Below are positions 25,051 to 32,808 of a stretch of 62,839 bases of DNA, piece by piece (positions within the stretch are counted from its first letter, which is position 1; every line of letters starts with the position of its first letter). A program made the translations under genes and the position numbers. The notes below the pieces were generated by a model. That model saw only the letters and a list, made by a program, of their open reading frames with translations, was not told the origin of the DNA and ran no database searches. This stretch comes from a virus, in IMG/VR virus record IMGVR_UViG_3300044844_000500, positions 1-62,839 of that record; one strand, 5' to 3'.

Positions 25051-27144
25051 TTACGCCTTTACAGCGCCACCTTCCAGCGCTTTCATGAGTTTGTACATGC
25101 GAGCCGCACCCTTGCGTCGACTGCCATTGCCCGCATTGCGTACCGCCTTGGCCGTGAAGACGAACTCTCCGTCAGACAGCATCGCCGGAATGGAGTCGGA
25201 CGTCCCCGTGCCAGGGCCGTTGATCGGGCCCGTTTTACGCGGGAACTCCGTCATCTTCATCTCGCCGCCGCGTGCCCGCTGTACCGGCTCTTGCCCGTAC
25301 AAGAGAGGGATGCCGTACAGGCCGGCTACGTTGTAGGGTTGCGCCACGCCTTGGGGCATGTTCGTGATGCCCGTAGGCATTGACACTGGGGCAGCCGTCT
25401 GCGCCATGCGAGCGTATGCGGGAGTTTCTACAAGAACAGGCCCACGAGGAGCTGGCCCCATCGAGCCCCTGGTCAGCCCGTATCCGTACAAATCCAGCTC
25501 TCGTTGACGGGCTTCAGCGCGTTCTCTCGATTCTTTTTCCTGCTCAGAAATCTTGTACAAGGGTTCTGGCTCGTCCGCAGGCTTCTTAAATGCCCCACCG
25601 GCCGCTGCAACACCAAGGCCGGCCCCCAACAACGGCCCGTACCGCCGCAACAACCCAGCATCCGGTGGCAGCCCAGGACGATCCGGCGAAAGATATTCGC
25701 CGTACAAGTCCTTGGCGCGTTGGATCAACCCCGGTGCCGAAGCGCCGGGCAGCGCCCCGGTGCCGATCGCCGCCTGCTGTGAGGGCGATACGGTATCCAT
25801 CCAACTCAAGTCCCCTTGAGGGGTGGTGGGCGGCGCAAACTGGCTGGGCGGCGGTGTAAAGGGCAATCCACCCGGTTCGCCAGCGGCCGGCAACATGCCT
25901 GCTGCCGTGCCGATCCGTTCGACGCCGCCGGCAGGGCCTGTCGCACCCGGAGCACCCGTTCCGGTAACTGCCGAAGCGGTGGGCGACGCAGGGATGGCAC
26001 CTTCGGCACCGGGCAGCGGCCCTGTGCCAATCGCCGCTTCCTGAGAAGCCGAGGTGACAGGCTGTTGTGGGCCTTGAAGGCCTTGCAACGCACCCGCAGT
26101 CAACCCGGCCATCGCACCCGAACGAAGTGCTTCACCCGGTTTCATGCCCATCACCAAGCCTGCGCCAGTGCCCAAAGCAGCCGTGGTCAGACCGGTGTTG
26201 AGCGCCGAACCGGCGGCTCCTGGCAAGTAGCTGCTCAAGCCCTTCAACGGGCTGCCAAGGCCTCCAAAGTCGCCGCCACCGCCGATGTAGCCTAGCGCAC
26301 CCGAGACCAGCGCATCCTTGATGTTTCCACCCGCTAATAGCGTGGTTCCAGCACCGGCAACCGCCGCCGCAGCCGGCGCGCTCATCAAGCCAAGACCCAT
26401 GGCCCCTGGTCCGAGGACCGTGGCCAACGCAACCGTAGCCAGGACTCGGCCAACCGGCGACTGAACGACCTTTTTGGCGATGTTTACAACGCTTTTGACG
26501 ACTCCGGTTACTGCCCCAACAACGCCTTTGACCAGTTTCTTGATAAAGTATTCAGGCAGCCCTGTATCGGGGTTGATCGTCCCCGATCCACCCATGCGCT
26601 TGAGCATCTGCGCCTCTTCCGGCGTGATGTGCGCAAGCATTGTGTCGCCATGTCGGCCTTTGGACGCCAGATACTGCGCCATGTCCGCTAGGCCACCCTG
26701 GGCCATGGCCATAGGAGCAACAGGCTCGGCCATTGCCGGGCCCATGGTTGCCGCTTGTTCTGCCCCTTGGATTTGACGTGATTTCAGCTCGTTGAGCACC
26801 GCAAGAACGGCGCTCAAAAACTCCATGTCAAACTCTTCGGGCAGGTCCTCTGGATCCACCCCTTCTGCGATCACCTCTTGCCGCCGTTTTTTGTACTCTC
26901 GCGGGCTTTGTAAAAGGTACTCAAAGAGCCCAATGGCGGCGTCTATCTCGTTCGGGGTAAGTTCCATCCCCTGCGAGTTGCGGTCAATCTCGGCACGCAG
27001 ATCTGTAACTGCCTGGGGATCCAACATCCCCATAGCCGTCGTTGCGGCATCATAAGCATCATAGCTGCTGACCGCCTGCGGGGCACGACCGTTGCCTTGC
27101 ATGGCTTCCATTCCGGGAAGCGACATGATGCCTTCATTTTCCAT
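25051..27144 (-). CDS. Virion protein with amphipathic membrane-active region and TINPxTGLPEYF module (697 aa)
   Basis: In order: helical N-domain (about 1-115); AMAQGGLADMAQYL, then GRHGDTMLAHITPEE and GSGTINPDTGLPEYF (about 145-200), a module shared with the 1426-aa protein; an amphipathic/hydrophobic stretch (IKKLVKGVVGAVTGVVKSVV, then Ala/Gly-rich to about 330); a Pro/Ala/Gly-rich linker; and a C-terminal block with RARGGEMKMTEFPRK and GPGTGTSDSIPAMLSDGEF, which is widespread in phage structural proteins. A role in membrane penetration during DNA ejection fits but is inferred. A promoter lies about 75-105 bases upstream. Confidence 0.75.
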   Translation of the reverse strand: MENEGIMSLPGMEAMQGNGRAPQAVSSYDAYDAATTAMGMLDPQAVTDLRAEIDRNSQGMELTPNEIDAAIGLFEYLLQSPREYKKRRQEVIAEGVDPEDLPEEFDMEFLSAVLAVLNELKSRQIQGAEQAATMGPAMAEPVAPMAMAQGGLADMAQYLASKGRHGDTMLAHITPEEAQMLKRMGGSGTINPDTGLPEYFIKKLVKGVVGAVTGVVKSVVNIAKKVVQSPVGRVLATVALATVLGPGAMGLGLMSAPAAAAVAGAGTTLLAGGNIKDALVSGALGYIGGGGDFGGLGSPLKGLSSYLPGAAGSALNTGLTTAALGTGAGLVMGMKPGEALRSGAMAGLTAGALQGLQGPQQPVTSASQEAAIGTGPLPGAEGAIPASPTASAVTGTGAPGATGPAGGVERIGTAAGMLPAAGEPGGLPFTPPPSQFAPPTTPQGDLSWMDTVSPSQQAAIGTGALPGASAPGLIQRAKDLYGEYLSPDRPGLPPDAGLLRRYGPLLGAGLGVAAAGGAFKKPADEPEPLYKISEQEKESRERAEARQRELDLYGYGLTRGSMGPAPRGPVLVETPAYARMAQTAAPVSMPTGITNMPQGVAQPYNVAGLYGIPLLYGQEPVQRARGGEMKMTEFPRKTGPINGPGTGTSDSIPAMLSDGEFVFTAKAVRNAGNGSRRKGAARMYKLMKALEGGAVKA

Positions 27145-27170
27145 GACATTCCTTTCCTTGACTGGCCAAT

Positions 27171-27186
27171 GGCCCTAACGAGGGCC
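27171..27186 (-). other. Perfect hairpin in the leader of the 697-aa gene
   Basis: GGCCCT and AGGGCC form a 6-bp stem with a 4-base loop between the promoter at 27219-27248 and the start codon at 27144. It has no T-run, so it is more likely an mRNA leader structure or processing/stability element than a terminator. Confidence 0.45.
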
Positions 27187-27218
27187 GCGCGCCGGGAAAG
27201 GACGCGAGATTGGCTGAG

Positions 27219-27248
27219 ATTATCCGATAGGTCATAGGGCCCTGTCCA
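27219..27248 (-). promoter_or_regulatory. Sigma70-like promoter for the late distal virion genes
   Basis: On the minus strand TGGACA (27243-27248, 5 of 6 match) is separated by 18 bases from GATAAT (27219-27224, 5 of 6 match). It lies in one of the few real gaps of the structural block, upstream of the five large ejection-like proteins, so these could be transcribed separately from the head genes. Confidence 0.6.
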
Positions 27249-27251
27249 CTG

Positions 27252-27584
27252 TCAAGTCCGGTCAATTTCTAGGTAGGAAAGCCAGAAATCGACGTCCGCA
27301 ACGCTTGAGGTCACCTTCAAGACATCGCCCGCCTCCAAAATGCACGAAACACCCGACAACACGTCCATGGTTTGCATGGTAGGCAAAGCGTATGTCTTCA
27401 AAAGCTTGTAGTTGGTGCCACCGCCGCCAGGATAGACGGCAACCGTCAAACTGGTGACGCTAGCGTTCTCGTTGGTCACCCGCAATGACGAAATGATGGC
27501 CGCGTTTGCTGCCGGTACGGTGTAGAGCGTCGTCTCCGTGGCGGCAGAAGGCGTGAGGTATTTGCGCAGATACTTGTTGGCCAT
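27252..27584 (-). CDS. Small beta-rich structural protein (110 aa)
   Basis: A beta-rich protein (AIISSLRVTNENASVTSLTV, GDVLKVTSSVADVDFWLSYL) of a type common in phage tail or capsid clusters. The protein at 40965-41267 has a similar layout (small beta sandwich after a short N-terminal arm), so the two may be distant relatives. It might be a decoration or tail-accessory subunit; its exact role is not clear. Confidence 0.7.
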   Translation of the reverse strand: MANKYLRKYLTPSAATETTLYTVPAANAAIISSLRVTNENASVTSLTVAVYPGGGGTNYKLLKTYALPTMQTMDVLSGVSCILEAGDVLKVTSSVADVDFWLSYLEIDRT

Positions 27585-27585
27585 G

Positions 27586-28299
27586 TCACATCGCCGATAT
27601 GAAGTTGATGGTGAGAATCACCGAGGAGATGGCCGGGCGTGTTGGTGTGGTGTCCGCCCCATAGTGCTCCAAGAACACGTCTGTGCTGCTCGCCCACCAC
27701 GCGATCTCCAGATAATTGACGCTTGGGTCACTAACCGTGAAGATGCCTGTGACCGTTGGAACCACATGAGACCAGGTAGTGGCGTCCTTGCGGGCGGCGA
27801 TGTCAAAGCGCGTTCGACTGTCCGGAAAATTAACGCCTGTGTCTTTGGCCCAAATTTCTACTTCTTGGGTGGCATTGCTGCGGTTGGAGACCTGTAGCCT
27901 GAAGGTCACAAGGTACTGCCCCGAGCACGGGACATAGATCTTACTGTTGTCCACCACGCGGATGCCATTGGCAGCGGCGACCACGTCGTAAGTCAAAAGC
28001 TCTTCTGTGGTCGTGCTGGTCAGGTCTTGATCCAACACAGAAAGCAACATCGCGTGCGGCAAGATGATGCCGTTAGAGAGCTGAAACCCGCGTACCCCAC
28101 CAGCAAACCCGCCGCCTGCACCGCTGCCCGCGGCCATCCAAGTGGATGCCCCAGCTTTGTCGTCGCTGGTAGTGGGCGTGTAGGTGCTATTTAGTTGCAG
28201 GATGACCTGCTCAAGTGAGCGCACCAACTGATTGAATTGTTCTGGGCTGTAGGCCGGCGTGATCGCATTCGGCAACCGAACATTGGTGATCTTGCTCAT
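27586..28299 (-). CDS. Tail fibre / receptor-binding-like protein with TNF/C1q-like C-terminus (237 aa)
   Basis: The N-terminus (MSKITNVRLPNAITPAYSPE, FNQLVRSLEQVILQLN) is a helical anchor followed by a Gly-rich hinge (SGAGGGFAGGVRG). The C-terminal half alternates strands (VPCSGQYLVTFRLQVSNRSN, EIWAKDTGVNFPDS, NYLEIAWWASSTDVFLEHYG) as in C1q/TNF-like trimeric knobs that bind receptors. It follows the nozzle-like gene with a 4-base overlap, a typical place for a short tail spike or tip protein. Confidence 0.65.
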   Translation of the reverse strand: MSKITNVRLPNAITPAYSPEQFNQLVRSLEQVILQLNSTYTPTTSDDKAGASTWMAAGSGAGGGFAGGVRGFQLSNGIILPHAMLLSVLDQDLTSTTTEELLTYDVVAAANGIRVVDNSKIYVPCSGQYLVTFRLQVSNRSNATQEVEIWAKDTGVNFPDSRTRFDIAARKDATTWSHVVPTVTGIFTVSDPSVNYLEIAWWASSTDVFLEHYGADTTPTRPAISSVILTINFISAM

Positions 28300-30146
28300 C
28301 GCAAGCCATCCGGCTGGATGTCGACCCGCATCGTGCCAAATCGCCAGTTCGTATCAATCTCGTCGCTTTCAATCCGTAGACTGATTTGACGTCCGCGTGC
28401 GCGAGTGTCGACTTTCTCCGTGCTTGAGGTAATGACGTAAGGGTCCAGCGAACTGGGCACCGCAGAGGACTGCGGGTAGGGTCTCAGCAACAGGTGAACC
28501 GTCAGATTCCCGTCTTGGTTCTTAAAGTCAGGGATGAAACGCTGCATGAACATCATCTGATCGCCATCGCCAATGTCAAAGTACCCAGACTTGATGTACG
28601 CCGTCATTGGTTGACCGTTAGCATTTTTGCCGGTTTCTTGGTTAAAGATCACAGATCTCCCTGCGGTAAGGCCATAGATGGTGGAAATGGTAGCCGCATT
28701 ACTATCCGGATCGTAGAAGCTGGCAAGTGGTCTCTCAAATACACCAGAGTCCCGCCATGCGGTTCGAGGCATCGTCCCTACAGACCAAACATTCTCCAAG
28801 TAGTTGTAGGTCACGTAGCGATCGATATAGTCATTGTCGTCGGCGCAATACCACCAAGTCACTTCGTTAAATTTGGTGTTGACACCAGCCGCTACTTTAT
28901 AGCCTTGTACGGGGTTGAACGCATCAAAGACGTAGTCCTGCACGGTGCAAGGCAGCTTCTTGGTCACCCCATCAAACACAAAGAAAGCGTCTTTGGACAT
29001 CCAGTAGGCAACACCGTTGACGTCCACCGCTGCGTGCGGTCCCACCACCCCACAGTTAGCACCCAACTGGGTGAAACCAAACGTGTAGGGCGGCCCGATA
29101 AACTGCATGCCATGCAGCGCCGTGTCGGTCCAAATTAATATCTGACCGCGAGAACGTGCTGCCGAAATGATGAGGTTGCCGTCGGTTAGACGTTGGCCGC
29201 CCGCGGTGTTTGTGGCGGTCGACTCAAAGACGTTGATGTCTTCTTGATTAGAAAACCGGACAAACATTGGATCCTGCGTAGCAGGCACACCGATGGTCCC
29301 TTCTGTCCCAAAGCAGACCAAATGCCTGTCAGGCGTTGAGACTAAGGCGAATTTGCTCTTGGTCGGAGCGCCTGCAATCGGGGTGGCTCGCGTACTTAGT
29401 CCCAACGTGGGATCCCACTCGTAAATCCCGCCATTACACAACTGCAGGATCAGTTTTTGTCCAAATTCGTCAAATTGCCAGACCCGAGAAAACAGTTGTA
29501 AGGCTGCCGTAGCTGGCCGTGCCGTTCCCCAAAAACCTAGTCCATACAGTCCCACTCCCCAACCAAAGTCAAAGAAACTGCGGTCTTGACCTACATTAAT
29601 CTGGAACGTCGCGGTGGCCGTACCAGCTGCCGTGGCGGTGGAAGTCGCATTTACGGGGCAAGTGATGACAAAAGTGTTGGCGGTCAAAACGTCAACAATT
29701 TCATACTCATTATTCAATGTTGCATTAGGAATGCCACCGGGATCCCCCGTTGTGCTGGAAAAGGTGACAAAGTCCCCAACAATGGCCCCATGTGCCGTTG
29801 CATTGACTGTCACGGTAGGCAAGTTGATCGTGGTGTCGAACGTCACCGACTTGGTCGTGCGGATTGGCGTGATATCTGCCCAATCTCCGCCGTAGTACGC
29901 ATATACCTTACGGTTAGTGCCGATTGCAGCGTAAGGAGCACCGCTTAGGGTATTCCAAGTAAAAATCTCACTGACGGATCCGACAAAGTACGTCAATCCA
30001 CCATCAAGGGGCTCCCAGCCACCGATCTTTTCAGGCAGCCCGTACTGGAAGCGTACGTGGTCGCTGTCAGTCCAGCCGCCCTCCGCCCCGTATTCGGTGT
30101 TTTGCTTGTCAATTCCAGGCTTTAAGAACAGTCGTAACAGCGGCAT
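28296..30146 (-). CDS. Tail nozzle / DNA-stabilisation-like protein (616 aa)
   Basis: Long beta-rich protein. Near residue 95-190 there is an inserted domain (VTVNATAHGAIVGDFVTFSS, LNNEYEIVDVLTANTFVIT) of a type seen in phage gp10-like proteins. The rest shows blade-like repeats (QFDEFGQKLILQLCNGGIYE, DPMFVRFSNQEDINVF), and the C-terminus RARGRQISLRIESD...WRFGTMRVDIQPDG is characteristic of the P22 gp10 / podovirus nozzle group. It would form the short tail tube below the adaptor. The presence of this gene and no tape measure supports a podovirus. Confidence 0.75.
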   Translation of the reverse strand: MPLLRLFLKPGIDKQNTEYGAEGGWTDSDHVRFQYGLPEKIGGWEPLDGGLTYFVGSVSEIFTWNTLSGAPYAAIGTNRKVYAYYGGDWADITPIRTTKSVTFDTTINLPTVTVNATAHGAIVGDFVTFSSTTGDPGGIPNATLNNEYEIVDVLTANTFVITCPVNATSTATAAGTATATFQINVGQDRSFFDFGWGVGLYGLGFWGTARPATAALQLFSRVWQFDEFGQKLILQLCNGGIYEWDPTLGLSTRATPIAGAPTKSKFALVSTPDRHLVCFGTEGTIGVPATQDPMFVRFSNQEDINVFESTATNTAGGQRLTDGNLIISAARSRGQILIWTDTALHGMQFIGPPYTFGFTQLGANCGVVGPHAAVDVNGVAYWMSKDAFFVFDGVTKKLPCTVQDYVFDAFNPVQGYKVAAGVNTKFNEVTWWYCADDNDYIDRYVTYNYLENVWSVGTMPRTAWRDSGVFERPLASFYDPDSNAATISTIYGLTAGRSVIFNQETGKNANGQPMTAYIKSGYFDIGDGDQMMFMQRFIPDFKNQDGNLTVHLLLRPYPQSSAVPSSLDPYVITSSTEKVDTRARGRQISLRIESDEIDTNWRFGTMRVDIQPDGLR

Positions 30147-30153
30147 AGTTCAC

Positions 30154-30591
30154 CTATCGGATGGGACCGCCCACGAGCCATGCGTCGCAAGTGCGGTCAC
30201 CCGCACACTTGAAGTGGAACAGCTCGCAATAACCCAAGTTAGCAGCTTCAATGACCTCGTCCGCATAACCTTCGTGCTCTTCCGGCTCGTCATGTATGCC
30301 CTCAGCCATGCATTTCAGCATCTGAGGTGTCTGGATAAACGCTCCACAGTTTCCGCATCGCGCCTTCTTGGCCTCGCGTACCGTGGTATCCCACATGTCC
30401 GCCTTCTTCTGCCAGAAGACTCGCGACTCTGACTCCGGATTCAATGGCCCATAGCCATACTCTTTGATCGCATTGTTGCGGTTCTTTAGGTTGATATGGA
30501 TGTCAACGGTCGCAGTCGGACAAGCCCTGACCCCCTTGGCGTAGGCCTGCTTGATACCGTCAACGATTGCATCTTTTTTCACCGTAGCCAT
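30154..30591 (-). CDS. Conserved Cys-rich phage protein (145 aa)
   Basis: Contains ARCGNCGAFIQTPQMLKCM and, about 30 residues later, LGYCELFHFKCAGDRTCDAW with GGP at the end. Six conserved cysteines in CxxC and CxC-like spacing suggest one or two zinc or disulfide sites. Proteins of this family occur among structural genes of many phages, but no role is established that I know of. Confidence 0.75.
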   Translation of the reverse strand: MATVKKDAIVDGIKQAYAKGVRACPTATVDIHINLKNRNNAIKEYGYGPLNPESESRVFWQKKADMWDTTVREAKKARCGNCGAFIQTPQMLKCMAEGIHDEPEEHEGYADEVIEAANLGYCELFHFKCAGDRTCDAWLVGGPIR

Positions 30592-30594
30592 GAT

Positions 30595-30825
30595 TTACCT
30601 GTAGCTTGCTGTTTTCTTGGCGATCGTTTTGGGCTGTTTTACAAACTGCTTGCCCTGTGCATTGCCCTTGGCCTTCGCCCGATTGGTGGCCGCCTTCTCC
30701 CCAGGCGACAACGACTTCCACGCCGCATCCGGAAGATACCGCTTCTTGCCCTTGCTGGGCTTGCCATCAGACGTGCGCCACTTCTGCGCAGTCCAATCCT
30801 TGAGCGACTGCTGCGGGGCCTTCAT
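30595..30825 (-). CDS. DUF5872-like basic protein, copy 1 (76 aa)
   Basis: MKAPQQSLKDWTAQKWRT begins it and QFVKQPKTIAKKTASYR ends it, with about 20 Lys/Arg. The protein at 48425-48658 is a clear paralog (same ends, same length), and both are followed by the same second gene. The family (DUF5872 as I recall) occurs in many phages and in some giant viruses; function unknown, though the charge suggests nucleic-acid or capsid binding. ATGA overlap with the gene upstream. Confidence 0.85.
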   Translation of the reverse strand: MKAPQQSLKDWTAQKWRTSDGKPSKGKKRYLPDAAWKSLSPGEKAATNRAKAKGNAQGKQFVKQPKTIAKKTASYR

Positions 30826-31004
30826 GACTTGTAGCCTCCGCCCTTCTTCTTATACTGCTGCGCCAAGAGCTGAGCTTTTCTCGCGGACCACTCGCCCGGG
30901 TCGCCACCTTTGGTCCCTGCCTTGATCTTCTGAAACAGCGCCTTGCGCATGCCCGGCTTGGTGTAGTTACCCGCTGCGTTTACTTTGGACTTGCTGGTTG
31001 CCAT
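30822..31004 (-). CDS. Small basic protein NYTKPGMRK...WSARKAQLLA family, copy 1 (60 aa)
   Basis: Reads AGNYTKPGMRKALFQKIKAG, then PGEWSARKAQLLAQQYKKK and GGGYKS. Half of the residues are Lys, Gly, Ala or Ser. It is a paralog of the 48655-48855 gene. The motif recurs in phages from marine and freshwater sources and in larger viruses, always uncharacterised. Its coupling to the DUF5872-like gene in both places shows that the pair functions or moves as a unit. Confidence 0.85.
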   Translation of the reverse strand: MATSKSKVNAAGNYTKPGMRKALFQKIKAGTKGGDPGEWSARKAQLLAQQYKKKGGGYKS

Positions 31005-31016
31005 TTGTCTACGCCT

Positions 31017-31229
31017 TTACATAACCCCACCCGACGCCGCAGGCATCGTGGTCACCTGAATATGCACGCTTTGCTGGAGATTGAGCGGCTGGCCGCAGTC
31101 GGAACACGTGTCATTGGCTAGTTCCGAGGCGTCCAGATCGTATCCACATGCCTGACAACAAATCTCAACCGCATGCGTAGGCTCGATCGTGCCGTTCTCA
31201 AGCGTGCGACATACATTCAGAACTCTCAT
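31017..31229 (-). CDS. Small zinc-ribbon protein (70 aa)
   Basis: Two cysteine pairs, ICCQACGYDL and TCSDCGQPL, separated by about 12 residues, form a typical zinc ribbon. It lies directly before the endolysin gene, with an ATGA overlap. The role is unknown; such ribbons can bind nucleic acid or protein. Confidence 0.75.
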   Translation of the reverse strand: MRVLNVCRTLENGTIEPTHAVEICCQACGYDLDASELANDTCSDCGQPLNLQQSVHIQVTTMPAASGGVM

Positions 31230-31861
31230 GCCAGTGCCTCCATCGCCGCAGCGTGCAACGAGGCCCGCTGCTCAAGGCCGATTGTGCCTCCGTTGACGCG
31301 CTTTGTCATGCCCTCGACATCTTCTTCATCGGCGAAAAGATTGAGGCCCTTAGACTGCCAAAACCAACCGGCCGATAAGGCAGCGACAACCGGGTCGGTC
31401 AGTCGATCCGGGTCATCCAACAATGCTACTCCAAGCGCCTGACCACACCGACGATAATTGTCACGCCCAGTTAGTTGCTTGAGGCCACGCCCACGGTACT
31501 TCCACCCATCACCGGGTTCCGTGTTGCCCAAATTCTTAGCCCCCCAATCCCCACCGTAAAGAAGGTTGGCGATTCGCTCTTGGTCAGCAGGCTGATCTTT
31601 TGTCCTGCCGTACTTCTTACAGTCTGCCTCACTAATACGGTGTCGTCCAAACATGGCCATTAACGCTTCTACCCGGTAGTTCAGGTTCTCCGTCATGGTG
31701 GACAGCCCTGCAGACTCATGCCCAATTTGCGATAAGAATCCCGCTTGCCGCTGCGGCGTGTCGATGCCGTACAGTTGCATGGCGTCTTGAATAGGCTTCA
31801 AGAACCGCTCCGCGTGTTCCTTTTTAGCGCCAGTACAGATCATCAGTTCTTCAAGAGTCAT
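31226..31861 (-). CDS. Endolysin, glycoside hydrolase family 19 (chitinase-like lysozyme)
   Basis: The GH19 lysozyme pattern is clear: AGFLSQIGHESAGLSTMTEN, with the catalytic Glu49 in GHES, then ANLLYGGDWGAKNLGNTEPG and GWKYRGRGLKQLTGRDNY, which are the hallmark of phage and bacterial GH19 muramidases. The 211-aa length is usual for a globular one-domain endolysin; no signal peptide is present, so release needs the holin encoded directly upstream on the transcript (32349-31858). It would cut peptidoglycan glycan strands at the end of infection. Confidence 0.95.
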   Translation of the reverse strand: MTLEELMICTGAKKEHAERFLKPIQDAMQLYGIDTPQRQAGFLSQIGHESAGLSTMTENLNYRVEALMAMFGRHRISEADCKKYGRTKDQPADQERIANLLYGGDWGAKNLGNTEPGDGWKYRGRGLKQLTGRDNYRRCGQALGVALLDDPDRLTDPVVAALSAGWFWQSKGLNLFADEEDVEGMTKRVNGGTIGLEQRASLHAAAMEALA

Positions 31862-32349
31862 TTTTTAAGTTCCGCGGCCAATGCCTCTGTCTTTTCCTTT
31901 GACCCCGCACTGGACCCCAAAAAGAAGTTCAGGATCGTCGCTACTACAGTGCCCAGAAGAAACCCAAGGATCGTATCGGCAAACCGAATGTTTAGCTCAG
32001 GGATGTTTGTGAACGTGATCAGAAATATGTACACCACCGCAGTAAATGACCAGAACATCGCCAGATACATCACAAAACGCTTAGAAAACCTATCGTCCTG
32101 CTGCAGCGCAGCTACCTGCATGGCCCGCGCATCGGCGGTGTTCTTGTTGGCCTGTTCGACCATGAACTCTTCATGCTTCATGGCGGATTCACGCAGAGCT
32201 TTGACCTCTTCCTGGCTCATGTCCGGTTTAAGCTCAATGCCCGTCTTCTCTTGTACGTAATCCAACCCCTTGTCAACAACCGCTTGCGCAACCTTCGGCA
32301 GGTTGTTTTGCAGGAGCGAAGAGACGATGCCTGCAAGTAATGGTGCCAT
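31858..32349 (-). CDS. Holin with two C-terminal membrane helices (163 aa)
   Basis: The N-terminal 90 residues are soluble and helical (NLPKVAQAVVDKGLDYVQEK). Two hydrophobic helices follow (residues 92-113, VMYLAMFWSFTAVVYIFLIT, and 124-144, ADTILGFLLGTVVATILNFF), then a basic tail. The layout and the 4-base overlap with the GH19 endolysin gene make it the holin of the lysis cassette. No spanin gene was recognised nearby. Confidence 0.8.
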   Translation of the reverse strand: MAPLLAGIVSSLLQNNLPKVAQAVVDKGLDYVQEKTGIELKPDMSQEEVKALRESAMKHEEFMVEQANKNTADARAMQVAALQQDDRFSKRFVMYLAMFWSFTAVVYIFLITFTNIPELNIRFADTILGFLLGTVVATILNFFLGSSAGSKEKTEALAAELKK

Positions 32350-32799
32350 TTATTGCTCCAACATGAAGGACAGGTTCTTGTGCCGTGGGTAAGTGACTAC
32401 GCGCTCGCCTTCTGGGCACTTGTACTTGATCGTGGCAAGCAATGTTGCTTTACCCGGCGCAGGGTCTTCTTTGAGCGTCAAGAAGTAGGTGAATGTATCT
32501 ACTTCGGGCCCAGCAGGCCCAGAGAACTTTGAGTTCGAGGGCACCGCTTCACGAACCACGCCCTTGCCGTCTCTAATGGCTGGGATGAACGACTCTACAG
32601 AGCAGTCATCACGCTTCTTGATGCGAGCGACCGTTACTTCAATTGGCGCTCCAATCTTGGAATTTGCCACGTTGAAGTGGTCCGGCGCCCACTCAATGAT
32701 TGACTTCTCAAACCATCCAAACTTGTCAAATAGCGTATAACCGCCCCCAAGGGCGGCAACACTTGCAGCAACAGCGCTGATAACCTTGGGTATATCCAT
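32350..32799 (-). CDS. Membrane-anchored unknown protein next to the lysis genes (149 aa)
   Basis: The N-terminus (PKVISAVAASVAALGGGYTL) is a probable membrane anchor. The remainder is a beta-rich domain with two Cys (RIKKRDDCSVESFIPAIRDG, ATIKYKCPEGERVVTYPRH). It abuts the holin gene (stop next to its ATG). It could be a lysis accessory or a superinfection-related envelope protein; the sequence gives no decision. Confidence 0.6.
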   Translation of the reverse strand: MDIPKVISAVAASVAALGGGYTLFDKFGWFEKSIIEWAPDHFNVANSKIGAPIEVTVARIKKRDDCSVESFIPAIRDGKGVVREAVPSNSKFSGPAGPEVDTFTYFLTLKEDPAPGKATLLATIKYKCPEGERVVTYPRHKNLSFMLEQ

Positions 32800-32808
32800 A
32801 TTTTCCCT

